The translations under genes and the position numbers were made by a program. From contig NZ_BAAAFX010000013.1 of assembly GCF_039523755.1 (NCBI RefSeq), positions 186,001 through 250,000 on the forward strand: a DNA stretch of 64,000 nucleotides, in the 5' to 3' direction. This document shows, in pieces, positions 52,253 to 61,279 of the stretch (the stretch's first letter is position 1; every line of letters starts with the position of its first letter). The notes below the pieces were generated by a model. It was not told the origin of the DNA and did no database searches. It was given only the letters and a program-made list of their open reading frames with translations. The stretch comes from Tatumella terrea (GTDB lineage Bacteria; Pseudomonadota; Gammaproteobacteria; Enterobacterales; Enterobacteriaceae).

Positions 52253-53419
52253 ATGCCCATCGCTTTGCTGGCTCTGGCACTCAGTGCCTTTGCCATTGGT
52301 ACGACTGAATTTGTCATCATGGGATTACTGCCGGATGTCGCCGGTAACCTGCATGTGTCTATCCCGTCGGCAGGCTGGCTGATTAGCGGATATGCCCTCG
52401 GCGTCGCTATCGGCGCCCCGGTCATGGCGGTGCTGACGGCCAGGCTGCCGCGTAAGCGAACCTTGCTGTTACTGATGCTGATTTTTATTCTCGGTAATCT
52501 GCTGTGCGCCACCGCGTCGGGCTACGCATTCCTGATGCTGGCCCGGGTGGTGACGGCGCTCTGTCATGGCGCCTTCTTTGGCATCGGTGCCGTGGTGGCT
52601 TCGCGGCTGGTGGCGCCGGAGCGGCAGGCATCGGCGGTAGCCCTGATGTTCACCGGCCTGACGCTGGCCAATGTGCTGGGGGTGCCGCTGGGCACCTGGT
52701 TTGGTCAGTTATATGGCTGGCGTGCCACCTTCTGGGCGGTCAGTGGCATCGGTCTGCTGGCGTTTATTGCGCTGCTGGTCAGCCTGCCGGTGGATAAAGA
52801 CGAAAAGCCGGTGTCGCTGATGCGTGAAGTGCGGGCACTGAACAGCGGTAAGCTGTGGCTCTCTCTGCTGACTACGGTCTGGTTTTCTGCGGCGATGTTT
52901 GCTCTGTTCAGCTATATCGCACCGATACTGATACAGATCACCGGTATCAGCGCAGACGGTGTCAGCTGGACGCTGTTCCTGATGGGCGCGGGCCTGACGC
53001 TCGGTAACACGCTGGGAGGCCGGCTGGCCGATCACAAATTATCGCTGAGTCTGCTGCTGAGTTTTATTTTGCTGACCGTTTTTTCATTACTGTTCCGCTG
53101 GAGCAGCGGGGAAATATTACTGGCAGAGGTGACATTGTTCCTCTGGTCGATGGCAGCGTTCTCTCTGGTGCCGGCACTGCAGATAAACGTGGTGCGTTAT
53201 GGTCATGATGCCCCGCATCTGGTGTCTACCCTGAATATCTCTGCCTTTAACCTCGGCAACGCGCTGGGTGCCTGGCTGGGCGGCGTCGTGATCGGACACA
53301 GCGCGGGGCTGCGTGGGGTGCCTGTGGCGGCCGCCCTGCTGGCACTGGCGGGGCTGCTGACCACCCTGATGATCTTCCGTGGCGGTTCGCGTGCGGCGGG
53401 TCAGCAGGCCCACCCATAG
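52253..53419 (+). CDS. MFS transporter, DHA1 (YdhP/AraJ-like)
   Basis: 388-residue transporter with 12 predicted helices. 'ALALSAFAIGTTEFVIMGLLPDVAGNLHVSIPSAGWLISGYALGVAIGAP' and 'RVVTALCHGAFFGIGAVVAS' place it in the drug/sugar efflux group with YdhP and AraJ. The substrate is unknown. I used the ATG at 52253 (ACAGGAG upstream), which matches the family start. Converges on lysR with a 3-base gap. Confidence 0.85.
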   Translation: MPIALLALALSAFAIGTTEFVIMGLLPDVAGNLHVSIPSAGWLISGYALGVAIGAPVMAVLTARLPRKRTLLLLMLIFILGNLLCATASGYAFLMLARVVTALCHGAFFGIGAVVASRLVAPERQASAVALMFTGLTLANVLGVPLGTWFGQLYGWRATFWAVSGIGLLAFIALLVSLPVDKDEKPVSLMREVRALNSGKLWLSLLTTVWFSAAMFALFSYIAPILIQITGISADGVSWTLFLMGAGLTLGNTLGGRLADHKLSLSLLLSFILLTVFSLLFRWSSGEILLAEVTLFLWSMAAFSLVPALQINVVRYGHDAPHLVSTLNISAFNLGNALGAWLGGVVIGHSAGLRGVPVAAALLALAGLLTTLMIFRGGSRAAGQQAHP

Positions 53420-53422
53420 CCT

Positions 53423-54352
53423 TTACCCGTCCGTCTGTAACTGTCGCGCTATCTGCCGGACGAATTGTCCGGCCTGTTGCTGCAGGTGATCGATAAATGC
53501 CCCGGTCAGCGACGATTCCGGACGATGCAGCGGACGGATCAGACTGACCGTAAAGGGGACGCTGATGCTGAACTTCCTCATCACCACCCCCTGTCCGGCA
53601 TAATCGAGCGCAGTCAGCGGGTTAATGATCGACACCCCGACCCCCGCCTTCACCATGGCACAGACCGAGGCGGCGCTGTGCGTTTCCATCCGTAACTGCC
53701 GGCTGACATTATGTTCCCTGAACAGGGTATCCAGCAGCTGGCGATAGCTGTCATCCCGCGACAGGCTGATAAAGGGTAACCCTGAAAAATCCTGCGGGGT
53801 GAGTTGCGGCCGGGCCGCCAGCGGATGATGCGCCGGCAGCACACAGACCTCATCGACCGTCAGCAGGGGCAACAGCCTGGTGCCGGCGGGTTGCTGAGAG
53901 GTTTCCGTCAGGCCCAGATCATACCGCTGGGCCGATAACCACTCTTCAAGCAGCGGCGATTCACGCGGGATAATATTCATACTCACCCCGGGATAGCGCT
54001 GCAGAAAGGGCTGGCACAGTGAAGGCAGCAGTGACTGACAGAAGGCGGGCAGACAGGCCACCGAAAGTTCGGCCTGATGAAAATCCCGTAATCCTTCCGC
54101 CGTCTCTCTGATGCGCTCCAGACCATACCAGCTGCGCTCAACCTCCTCGAACAGGCGCAGAGCCTGTACGGTCGGCTGCAGCCTGCCGCGCACACGGCTG
54201 AACAGCGTCACTTCCAGCTGCTGTTCGAAGCGGGCCAGCTCACGGCTGAGGGTCGGCTGTGATGTATGCAGAAACTCTGCCGCCTGAGTCAGATTGCCAC
54301 GGGTCATAATGGCATGAAATATTTCAACCTGACGCCAGTTAATTTTTTGCAT
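53423..54352 (-). CDS. lysR: LysR, transcriptional activator of lysA
   Basis: 309-residue founding member of the LysR family; activates lysA when lysine or diaminopimelate status demands it. The helix-turn-helix is 'NLTQAAEFLHTSQPTLSRELARFEQQL', and the effector domain carries 'NIIPRESPLLEEWLSAQRYDLGLTET', 'METHSAASVCAMVKAGVGVSIINPLTALDY' and 'VPFTVSLIRPLHRP', each close to E. coli LysR. In E. coli lysR is directly divergent from lysA; here a SnoaL-like gene lies between. Confidence 0.93.
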   Translation of the reverse strand: MQKINWRQVEIFHAIMTRGNLTQAAEFLHTSQPTLSRELARFEQQLEVTLFSRVRGRLQPTVQALRLFEEVERSWYGLERIRETAEGLRDFHQAELSVACLPAFCQSLLPSLCQPFLQRYPGVSMNIIPRESPLLEEWLSAQRYDLGLTETSQQPAGTRLLPLLTVDEVCVLPAHHPLAARPQLTPQDFSGLPFISLSRDDSYRQLLDTLFREHNVSRQLRMETHSAASVCAMVKAGVGVSIINPLTALDYAGQGVVMRKFSISVPFTVSLIRPLHRPESSLTGAFIDHLQQQAGQFVRQIARQLQTDG

Positions 54353-54452
54353 TCCCTGTTTACCTTGTCAGCGCTGCGCCCGCTGTGGCGATCGCGCAGC
54401 GCCTCTGTGGCCGCGTTTCTCTGCCGGTATCGCAGGGCAGAGCCGCGGTGAT

Positions 54453-54941
54453 TCAGAACATCGTATTATCATTGGCGGCGGTTGCCGGGACATCCTGAAC
54501 CGAATCCCAGTGCTCGACTATTTTACCGTCTTTCACACGAAAAATATCGACAATGGCCCGTCCGCGATCGTCCGGATTACGTACCGAATGGACCCGCAGA
54601 AATACGCGGTCTCCGTAAGTGCCGTACTGACTGATCACGGAGTGTGCCTGCGGGTTCGCTTTAAAATAGCCGGCAAAGTATTTCACAAAAGGCGCGCGGC
54701 CATCGGGAACATGAGGATTATGCTGTTTATAGCCGGCGGAGAGGTCTCTGTGGGCGGCGCTGAGATTATGGTCATTAAAGAACTGATCATAAAAGTGATA
54801 GACCAGTTGCAGGTTGCGGTTTTCCTGTGCCAGGTTTCTGACCGGCTGAGTGTCAGAGGGCGGCGGAAAAGGCTGACTGGCGGCGGCCAGTGTGCTGGCT
54901 GAACAGAACAAACCTGCGGCCAGAAGCAGTGCTTTCTTCAT
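54453..54941 (-). CDS. Secreted SnoaL-like (NTF2-fold) protein
   Basis: 162 residues with a signal peptide ('KKALLLAAGLFCSASTLAAA') and a SnoaL-like domain: 'NLQLVYHFYDQFFNDHNLSAAHRDLSAGYKQHNPHVPDGRAPFVKYFAGYF' and 'DIFRVKDGKIVEHWDSVQDVP'. Proteins of this type act as small-molecule-binding enzymes or scaffolds; no reaction can be assigned. I used the ATG at 54941 with GGAGAG upstream. A run of 13 C (minus strand) ends 17 bases before the start, upstream of the ribosome-binding site. Confidence 0.8.
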   Translation of the reverse strand: MKKALLLAAGLFCSASTLAAASQPFPPPSDTQPVRNLAQENRNLQLVYHFYDQFFNDHNLSAAHRDLSAGYKQHNPHVPDGRAPFVKYFAGYFKANPQAHSVISQYGTYGDRVFLRVHSVRNPDDRGRAIVDIFRVKDGKIVEHWDSVQDVPATAANDNTMF

Positions 54942-54958
54942 ACATTTCTCTCCGATCC

Positions 54959-54971
54959 GGGGGGGGGGGGG
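54959..54971. repeat. 13-G homopolymer tract
   Basis: Thirteen consecutive G on the plus strand between the SnoaL-like gene start and its likely promoter. Long G/C runs slip during replication and often drive phase variation; they are also error-prone to sequence. Confidence 0.85.
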
Positions 54972-55237
54972 CGGTAACCGCGAAAAATGGCGGTCCTTAG
55001 ACTTACAGCGTAATCGATAACCGCCAAATGTGTGAGCATGGCGGAGGGTTCCGTCTGCCGCTCTCTCCGCCATCGCTGTTCATCACTATTAAGTGGCAAC
55101 CTGGTCCGACTGGCGTGACGATGGCCGTTATCTCAGTAAAAGCATATCAGTAATGAATAGATTAACGATAAATTGATATTTTTCAATATGGCTGGTCTGT
55201 GGCTTACTGGAGGCTACCGAACAGGAGAGATGAAATT

Positions 55238-56503
55238 ATGCCGCGCCCGTTAGCCACCACCGAAACCGCCCTAAATCAAAACAATCTGCTGCCGCTGGCA
55301 CAGCAATACCCGGGGCCTTTCTGGGCTTATGATGCCGGTGTCATCCTGCAGCAGATCGAGAAACTGCGCGATTTCGATATTATCCGCTTTGCCCAGAAAG
55401 CCTGTTCTAATATTCATATTCTGCGGCTGATGCGTTCGGCGGGTGTGAAAGTGGATTCGGTATCGCTGGGCGAAATCGAAAGGGCACTGGTGGCAGGCTA
55501 TCAGCCGGAAGGCGACGATATTGTATTCACCGCCGATCTGCTGGATAACAGCGTACTGCAGCGGGTGGCAGAACTGAAGATCGCGGTCAATGCCGGGTCG
55601 GTTGATATGCTGCATCAGCTGGCGGCGGTATCGCCCGGGCACCGTGTCTGGCTGCGTATCAATCCGGGCTTTGGCCACGGGCACAGCCAGAAGACCAATA
55701 CCGGCGGGGAAAACAGTAAACATGGCATCTGGTATCAGCAACTGGGTGAAGCGTTGCAGGTGATCCGTGACCACGGATTAACCCTCGCCGGACTGCATAT
55801 GCACATCGGTTCCGGAGTGGATTACCAGCATCTGCAGCAGGTCTGTGATGCGATGGTCGGCCAGGTCATCGAAAGCGGGGCGGATATCCCGGCGATTTCT
55901 GCCGGCGGCGGGCTCTCGGTCCCTTACCGTTACGGTGAAGACGAAATCGATACCCGCCACTATTTCAGTCTGTGGAATGCCGCGCGTCAGCGTATTGCCA
56001 GCCATCTCGGTCACCCGGTCAAACTGGAAATTGAGCCGGGCCGCTTCCTGGTGGCGCAATCCGGGGTACTGGTCAGCCAGGTGCGGGCGGTAAAACCGAT
56101 GGGCAGCCGGCATTTTGTACTGGTCGATGCCGGATTCAGTGATCTGATGCGGCCAGCCATGTACGGCAGTTACCATGAAATCTCGGTGATGCCGGCAGAT
56201 AACTCTGCTGCGGACACGGGGACGTTGCAGGATACCGTGGTCGCCGGTCCGCTGTGCGAGTCCGGGGATGTGTTTACCCAGCTTGAGGGCGGGACCATCG
56301 CCCCCCGGGCACTGCCCGCCGCGCGGGTCGGGGATTATCTGGTGTTTCATGACACCGGTGCCTACGGGGCGTCGATGTCTTCCGGTTATAACAGCCGACC
56401 GCTGATCCCTGAAGTGATGTTTGAAGACGGGCAGGTGCGTGAAATTCGTCGCGCCCAGACCATCGGGGAATTGCTGGCGTTAGAACTGGACACCGGCGAA
56501 TAA
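55238..56503 (+). CDS. lysA: Diaminopimelate decarboxylase
   Basis: PLP enzyme that makes L-lysine from meso-diaminopimelate, the last step of lysine synthesis. 421 residues (E. coli 420). The PLP lysine lies in 'IIRFAQKACSNIHIL', followed by 'GHGHSQKTNTGGENSKHGIW', 'LHMHIGSGVDY', 'ISAGGGLSVPYRYGE' and 'GPLCESGDVF' (partner-subunit cysteine). I used the ATG at 55238, which gives the expected length. It converges on galR. Confidence 0.96.
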   Translation: MPRPLATTETALNQNNLLPLAQQYPGPFWAYDAGVILQQIEKLRDFDIIRFAQKACSNIHILRLMRSAGVKVDSVSLGEIERALVAGYQPEGDDIVFTADLLDNSVLQRVAELKIAVNAGSVDMLHQLAAVSPGHRVWLRINPGFGHGHSQKTNTGGENSKHGIWYQQLGEALQVIRDHGLTLAGLHMHIGSGVDYQHLQQVCDAMVGQVIESGADIPAISAGGGLSVPYRYGEDEIDTRHYFSLWNAARQRIASHLGHPVKLEIEPGRFLVAQSGVLVSQVRAVKPMGSRHFVLVDAGFSDLMRPAMYGSYHEISVMPADNSAADTGTLQDTVVAGPLCESGDVFTQLEGGTIAPRALPAARVGDYLVFHDTGAYGASMSSGYNSRPLIPEVMFEDGQVREIRRAQTIGELLALELDTGE

Positions 56504-56512
56504 CTCACCGTT

Positions 56513-56532
56513 GCCGGGCGCCTCAGCCCGGC
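56513..56532. terminator. Shared lysA/galR terminator hairpin
   Basis: GCCGGGC-GCCTCA-GCCCGGC between the convergent lysA and galR stops, partly inside the galR end. Short stem without a T tract. Confidence 0.4.
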
Positions 56533-57533
56533 TCGTTGTACTGCGCGACGGAGTGACGGATCACCAGTGTCGGATGGAACAGGTGTGTCACCGTCGGCAG
56601 AGGCTGATTTTTGGACAGCGCCAGCGCCAGCCGGGCAGCCTGTTGCGCCATCGTCACGACGGGGTAGCGGATAGTGGTCAGCCGTGGCCGCACATACCGG
56701 CTGACCAGCACATCATCAAAGCCAATCAGCGACATCTGTTGCGGCACCGGAATACTGTTATCGTTCAGCGCCGCCAGCGCGCCGGCGGCCATTGAGTCGT
56801 TATAACAGGCGACGGCACTGAAGGTTTTTCCCTGTGCCAGCAGGCTAATCATGGCTTTTTCACCTCCGGTTTCATCCGGCTCACCAAAGGCGACCAGTTG
56901 CGGATTCTGCGGGATCCGGTGGTCATTCAGTGCCCGGTAATACCCTGCCAGCCGGTCACCGGCATCCGAAATCGCATGATCAGAGCAGATAAACGCAATA
57001 TTTTCGTGGCCCTGCTGGATCAGATGGCGGGTCGCCAGCCAGCTGCCGTAGTTATCATCCAGGGCTATGCAACGTGACTCAAACCCCGGCAAGGTACGGT
57101 TGATCAGTACAATGCCCGGGATCTGGCGCATTAATCCGGCCAGTTCATCGTCCGGTATCTTCTTCACATGCAGTACCAGCGCTTCACACTGGTGGCGGAT
57201 CAGTTGCTGTATCGCCAGCCGCTCCTGTTGCTCATTATGATAACCGTTACCGATCAGCAAAAAGTTACTGGTCTGGCTGGCGACTTCATCGACGGCTTTC
57301 ACCATGGCCCCGAAAAACGGGTCAGCCACGTCGGCGACGATAAGCCCGATGGTTGCGGTAGTCTGCTGAGCCAGCGCGCGGGCATTGGCATTCGGCTGAT
57401 AGTGCAGTTGCTGCATCGCCGCACGGACGGCCTGACGTGAGGCATCACTGGCTTTCGGAGAATGGTTTAAAACCCGGGAGACAGTCGCGACTGAAACACC
57501 GGCAAGTCTGGCAACATCCTTTATGGTAGCCAT
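56523..57533 (-). CDS. galR: Galactose repressor GalR
   Basis: LacI-family repressor of the gal regulon. The 336-residue product opens 'MATIKDVARLAGVSVATVSRVLNHSPKAS' (helix-turn-helix plus hinge) and continues 'ALAQQTTATIGLIVADVADPFFGAMVKAVDEVA', 'LINRTLPGFESRCIALDDNYGSW' and 'GFDDVLVSRYVRPRLTTIRYPV', all close to E. coli GalR. The lysA-galR-omr order is the conserved enterobacterial arrangement. Confidence 0.95.
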   Translation of the reverse strand: MATIKDVARLAGVSVATVSRVLNHSPKASDASRQAVRAAMQQLHYQPNANARALAQQTTATIGLIVADVADPFFGAMVKAVDEVASQTSNFLLIGNGYHNEQQERLAIQQLIRHQCEALVLHVKKIPDDELAGLMRQIPGIVLINRTLPGFESRCIALDDNYGSWLATRHLIQQGHENIAFICSDHAISDAGDRLAGYYRALNDHRIPQNPQLVAFGEPDETGGEKAMISLLAQGKTFSAVACYNDSMAAGALAALNDNSIPVPQQMSLIGFDDVLVSRYVRPRLTTIRYPVVTMAQQAARLALALSKNQPLPTVTHLFHPTLVIRHSVAQYNEPG

Positions 57534-57701
57534 TAAGTTGAGTCCGGGGGGAGAGTGGCATATCGGGGAAGTGTTACGGAAAACGCCGCGGACTGCAAGC
57601 CGCAGAGCTGTCCACGGTCCGATATCGGCAAAATTACACCCGCTGACGGTTTTTTTGGCGGTCGGGTGGTGGAAAACGTTGACAGCCGTGTTATTTCGGC
57701 G
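57534..57701. other. galR leader region
   Basis: Gene-free divergent region between galR (minus) and the sRNA (plus), containing the galR promoter region. No distinct operator is clear to me. Confidence 0.35.
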
Positions 57702-57735
57702 GGTTTACTTTTAAATAGCTGCTTACATTTTGCGG
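57702..57735 (+). promoter_or_regulatory. Candidate OmpR site upstream of the Omr sRNA
   Basis: GTTTACTTTTAAA and CTTACATTTTGCGG, two similar T-rich half-sites 19 bp apart, lie at about -90 to -58 from the predicted sRNA start. They resemble the OmpR consensus (TTTACTTTTTGTAACATAT). OmpR is the known activator of omrA and omrB in E. coli. Confidence 0.45.
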
Positions 57736-57792
57736 AGAATAGTTGCGTTTATCTGGTGGTGGCTGAGGATACTTACCTGGTAAATTAATTGT

Positions 57793-57865
57793 CCCAGAGG
57801 TATTGATGGGTGAACATCAAAGTTTTTGATTACACCAGCCTGCGCTGAAGCGCAGGTTTTTTTTT
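57793..57865 (+). ncRNA. omrA: OmrA/OmrB-family small regulatory RNA
   Basis: The 5' end CCCAGAGGTATTGATGGGTG is almost that of E. coli OmrA/OmrB (CCCAGAGGTATTGATTGGTG), the conserved seed that pairs with csgD, ompT, ompR, cirA and other mRNAs. The 3' end is the same type of terminator, CCTGCGCT-GA-AGCGCAGG followed by nine T. About 73 nt, slightly shorter than the E. coli RNAs. It is divergent from galR, exactly where E. coli carries omrA/omrB, but here only one copy is seen. An Hfq-dependent RNA by homology. Confidence 0.88.
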
Positions 57866-58046
57866 ACCAGGAATATCCCCTTTTTTTTACCGCTGATTCC
57901 CATTTTTCCCGGCCGCCTGATATGCTATCACTGTTCTGTGATAACGGACTATTACCAACTGATACACACTTTAGCTGTGATCCTGCGGGTAAATTCATTA
58001 TAAAACAGCGTCAGATTGACTTATTTTATTAATTCAGCGGATTGTT

Positions 58047-59780
58047 ATGCCCCGGATAAAAAAGATGCTGGGTAAAGACCAGATCAACAAAAACTTTAAC
58101 CCTTTCCGATTTCGCCTGGTGTGCCTCGGTGTCGTGAGTTGTCTGGCTTTTCTGCTGTTGCGGGTCGGGGATTTACAACTGCTTGACCATCCTATGCTGG
58201 AGCGCGAAGCGGACCAGCGTTCACTGCGTACCGTGATCCTGCCGACCAACCGCGGCACCCTGCTGGATCGCAACGGCGATACCCTGGCCCTGAGCGTTCC
58301 GTCCCGTGACATTATTGCCGATCCGCTGAAAGTGCTCGAAGCCAATCCTGATTTCTATGGGGCCAAATGGAACTATCTGGCCTCTGCGCTGAGTATGCGC
58401 CCGGAGGAACTGGCGGCCGAAATTACCGCAAACCCGAAAAAACGCTTCCTTTATCTGGGGCGTAAAGTTGAGCTGGGTATCGCCAAAGATATTTCTCAGC
58501 TGCACCTGACGGGGATCTCCTCTGTCTATGATGACAGCCGTTTCTACCCGATGGGCGATGCCGCGGCACCCCTGATTGGGATTGTCGGGACAGATAACAG
58601 CGGTCTTAACGGCATTGAGAAAAGTTTCGATAAGATCCTGCAAGGCGAACCGGGTAAAGAGAAATACCGCCAGGATCGTCACGGTAATATCATTTCGATG
58701 ATCAGTTACCAGCCGCCGTCTCAGCCACCGAACGTGCAGCTGAGTATCGATAAATTTATCCAGTACACCATGTACAGCAAGCTGCGGGACGGGGTCTTGT
58801 TGAATAAAGCCGACTCCGGCGCCGCCGTCATGGTCAGAGTCGATACCGGCGAAGTACTGGGAATGGCCTCTTATCCGTCCTATAACCCGAATAACTACGA
58901 CGGGGCCACCCCGGTACAGATGCGTAACGTGGCGATTAACGACAGCTTCGAACCTGGCTCTACCGTTAAACCGCTGGTGGTAATGGAAGGGTTACAGCGT
59001 CATCTGGTCCGTCCGGACTCGGTGATCGATACCACCCCGTATGTGGTTAACGGACACCTGATCCGCGATGTCGGCCACTGGCCCCGTCTGACCATGACCG
59101 GGATCCTGCAGAAATCGAGTGATATCGGGGTTTCACACATTGCCCTGGCGATGCCGGCTGACGTGTTGGTAAATACTTACCGCTCCTTCGGTCTGGGGCG
59201 GCCAACCGACCTGGGGCTGACCGGCGAAAGTACCGGGTATTTTCCGCTGCATCGTCAGCGCTGGGCGGATATCGAACGTGCTACCTTTTCCTTCGGTTAT
59301 GGCCTGCGTGTGACACCGCTGCAGATGGCGCGTGAATATGCGACCCTCGGCTCGTTTGGCATCTATCGTCCGCTGTCTATCACCAAAGTGACGCCCCCGG
59401 TAGAAGGTAACCGGGTCGCCGATGAGGATGTGGTTCGCAGTGTCGTCCATATGATGGAAAGTGACGCCCTGCCCGGCGGTTCCGGTGTCCGGGCCGCGGT
59501 TCCCGGCTACCGGCTGGCGATTAAGACCGGTACGGCAGAAAAAATGGGGTCTAACGGTAAATATGACGGCGGGTATATTAACTATACCGCCGGCGTCGCA
59601 CCTGCCAGCCATCCGGTGGTGGCACTGGTGATCATGATCAACCACCCGACAGCAGGGGCTCACTTCGGGGGATCGGTGGCCTCACCGATTTTCGGGAATA
59701 TCATCGGCCCGGTGCTTAAATATCTGAATGTTGCGCCGGATGCGTTGTACAGCACCAACACGCCTGAAACGACCCCCTGA
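58047..59780 (+). CDS. FtsI-like class B penicillin-binding protein (PBP3 paralogue)
   Basis: 577-residue peptidoglycan transpeptidase with a short cytoplasmic N-terminus, one membrane helix ('FRLVCLGVVSCLAFLLLRVGDLQLL'), pedestal domain ('NRGTLLDRNGDTLALSV') and transpeptidase domain. Motifs: SxxK at Ser305 ('FEPGSTVKPLV'), SxN-position 'QKSSDIGVS' with Asp359 instead of Asn, and KTGT at Lys493 ('AIKTGTAEKMG'). It resembles PBP3/FtsI and PBP3SAL of Salmonella, an acid-active alternative divisome enzyme. It is not in the mra/fts cluster, so it is probably an extra copy. The ATG follows the Omr terminator by 180 bases. Confidence 0.85.
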   Translation: MPRIKKMLGKDQINKNFNPFRFRLVCLGVVSCLAFLLLRVGDLQLLDHPMLEREADQRSLRTVILPTNRGTLLDRNGDTLALSVPSRDIIADPLKVLEANPDFYGAKWNYLASALSMRPEELAAEITANPKKRFLYLGRKVELGIAKDISQLHLTGISSVYDDSRFYPMGDAAAPLIGIVGTDNSGLNGIEKSFDKILQGEPGKEKYRQDRHGNIISMISYQPPSQPPNVQLSIDKFIQYTMYSKLRDGVLLNKADSGAAVMVRVDTGEVLGMASYPSYNPNNYDGATPVQMRNVAINDSFEPGSTVKPLVVMEGLQRHLVRPDSVIDTTPYVVNGHLIRDVGHWPRLTMTGILQKSSDIGVSHIALAMPADVLVNTYRSFGLGRPTDLGLTGESTGYFPLHRQRWADIERATFSFGYGLRVTPLQMAREYATLGSFGIYRPLSITKVTPPVEGNRVADEDVVRSVVHMMESDALPGGSGVRAAVPGYRLAIKTGTAEKMGSNGKYDGGYINYTAGVAPASHPVVALVIMINHPTAGAHFGGSVASPIFGNIIGPVLKYLNVAPDALYSTNTPETTP

Positions 59781-60034
59781 ATTTGCACTCACCTCCTCTG
59801 TACCGCCCGCGGTGCAGGGGGACGGCTGCCCAACACACTGAAAATTCATCCCGTTTTTATCGCCGCCATCCCCGGCCGTCTTGCGGCTGTCGACACTTTT
59901 TAACGAAAACCTTACGCTTTGACGGTGGAAATATGTCGCCACTGTTGTCAATAATAGAGCAAGTTATATAAATTCCGCTGCACAAAGATACGACTATCTG
60001 CTGTGCCCGATTTCTCTGATAACCACAGAATCTG

Positions 60035-61279
60035 ATGACAAATAACACTGAAAAAACCGTTCGATATCACTGGCTGAGATGGCTTCTGGCCGGCGTTTTC
60101 TGTTTGATTATTGCCGGGGTTATCTGGCGGGTCTGGTTTTCCGGTCACGGCGCTGGCGGCGGTATGCCAGGTCCGGGCGGTCATCGCATGGGAATGCAGG
60201 CCGGTAGCGGCGGCACGCTGGTGCATGCCGGTAGCGCAACGCAGGCGAACGTCCCTGTTTATCTAAGTTCTCCCGGGACGGTGGTGCCTAATGCCAGCGT
60301 GACCGTCACCAGTCGTGTCGACGGGCAGCTGGATAAAGTGTATTTCACCGAAGGTCAGAAAGTCACCGCAGGGCAGTTGCTGGCACAGATCGATGACCGG
60401 ACGTATCAGGCCACACTGCAGCAGTATGAAGGGGCGCTTGCTCAGAACAAAGCCCTGCTGACCAGCGCCAGGCTGACACTCGCCCGTTACCGTAAGCTTT
60501 ATGCGGAGGACTCGCTGTCACGTCAGGATCTGGAGAGCCAGATGGCGACGGTAGGGCAGTACAGCGGCGCGGTTCAGGAAGATCAGGCCCAGATTAACAG
60601 TGCAAAAATCAATATCGGTTACTCGCGCATCACCGCGCCGGTGAGCGGTCGTGTCGGCCTGCGTCTGGTCGACCCGGGGAATATGGTGACCGCCTCCAGC
60701 ACCTCACTGGTCACGATAACGCAGATGCAGCCTGCCGCCGTGACCTTCAGCGTACCGCAGAGTAATATCCCGCAACTGGTTAAAACGCTGCATCACGGCG
60801 AGGCATTGCCTGCCACGGCGTTTGATCAGAACGACAGCACCGCGCTCGCTCAGGGGACCGTGCGGTTTATGAGCAATGAAATTGATACCAGTACCGGCAG
60901 CGTGGAACTGAAAGCGATGTTCCCGAATACCGATGAGGCGTTGTTTGCTAACCAGTTTGTTAATCTGCGTCTGCAGACCGAAGTACTGAACAATGCCACG
61001 GTGATCCCGGCACAGGCCTTACAGCTCAGCAGTGATGGCAGCTTTGTGTTTGTGATCAATGCCGACGATACGGTGACCCGCCGCAGCGTAACCACCGGTC
61101 CGGCCTATGGCAGTGATCAGCAGGTGATCCTCAGCGGCGTTAAACCGGGTGACAGGCTGGTCACGGAAGGGATCGACAGACTGACCACCGGCGCGAAAGT
61201 ATCGGTCGTGGATAGCAGTGAAACCCGGGCGGCAGCCGGGACTGTTTCAGACAAAGAGCGTTCACAGGCGAAGAATTAA
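60035..61279 (+). CDS. mdtA: Membrane-fusion protein of the MdtABC efflux pump
   Basis: Periplasmic adaptor linking the MdtB/MdtC RND pump to TolC. The 414-residue product has an N-terminal membrane anchor ('RWLLAGVFCLIIAGVIWRVWF'), a Gly/Pro-rich linker ('GAGGGMPGPGGHRMG'), a lipoyl/barrel-sandwich domain ('VTVTSRVDGQLDKVYFTEGQKVTAGQLLAQIDDRTYQ'), a coiled-coil hairpin and the beta-barrel ('NIGYSRITAPVSGRVGLRLVDPGNMV'). In E. coli the operon is BaeR-controlled. The stop overlaps the mdtB start (TAATG). Confidence 0.93.
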   Translation: MTNNTEKTVRYHWLRWLLAGVFCLIIAGVIWRVWFSGHGAGGGMPGPGGHRMGMQAGSGGTLVHAGSATQANVPVYLSSPGTVVPNASVTVTSRVDGQLDKVYFTEGQKVTAGQLLAQIDDRTYQATLQQYEGALAQNKALLTSARLTLARYRKLYAEDSLSRQDLESQMATVGQYSGAVQEDQAQINSAKINIGYSRITAPVSGRVGLRLVDPGNMVTASSTSLVTITQMQPAAVTFSVPQSNIPQLVKTLHHGEALPATAFDQNDSTALAQGTVRFMSNEIDTSTGSVELKAMFPNTDEALFANQFVNLRLQTEVLNNATVIPAQALQLSSDGSFVFVINADDTVTRRSVTTGPAYGSDQQVILSGVKPGDRLVTEGIDRLTTGAKVSVVDSSETRAAAGTVSDKERSQAKN

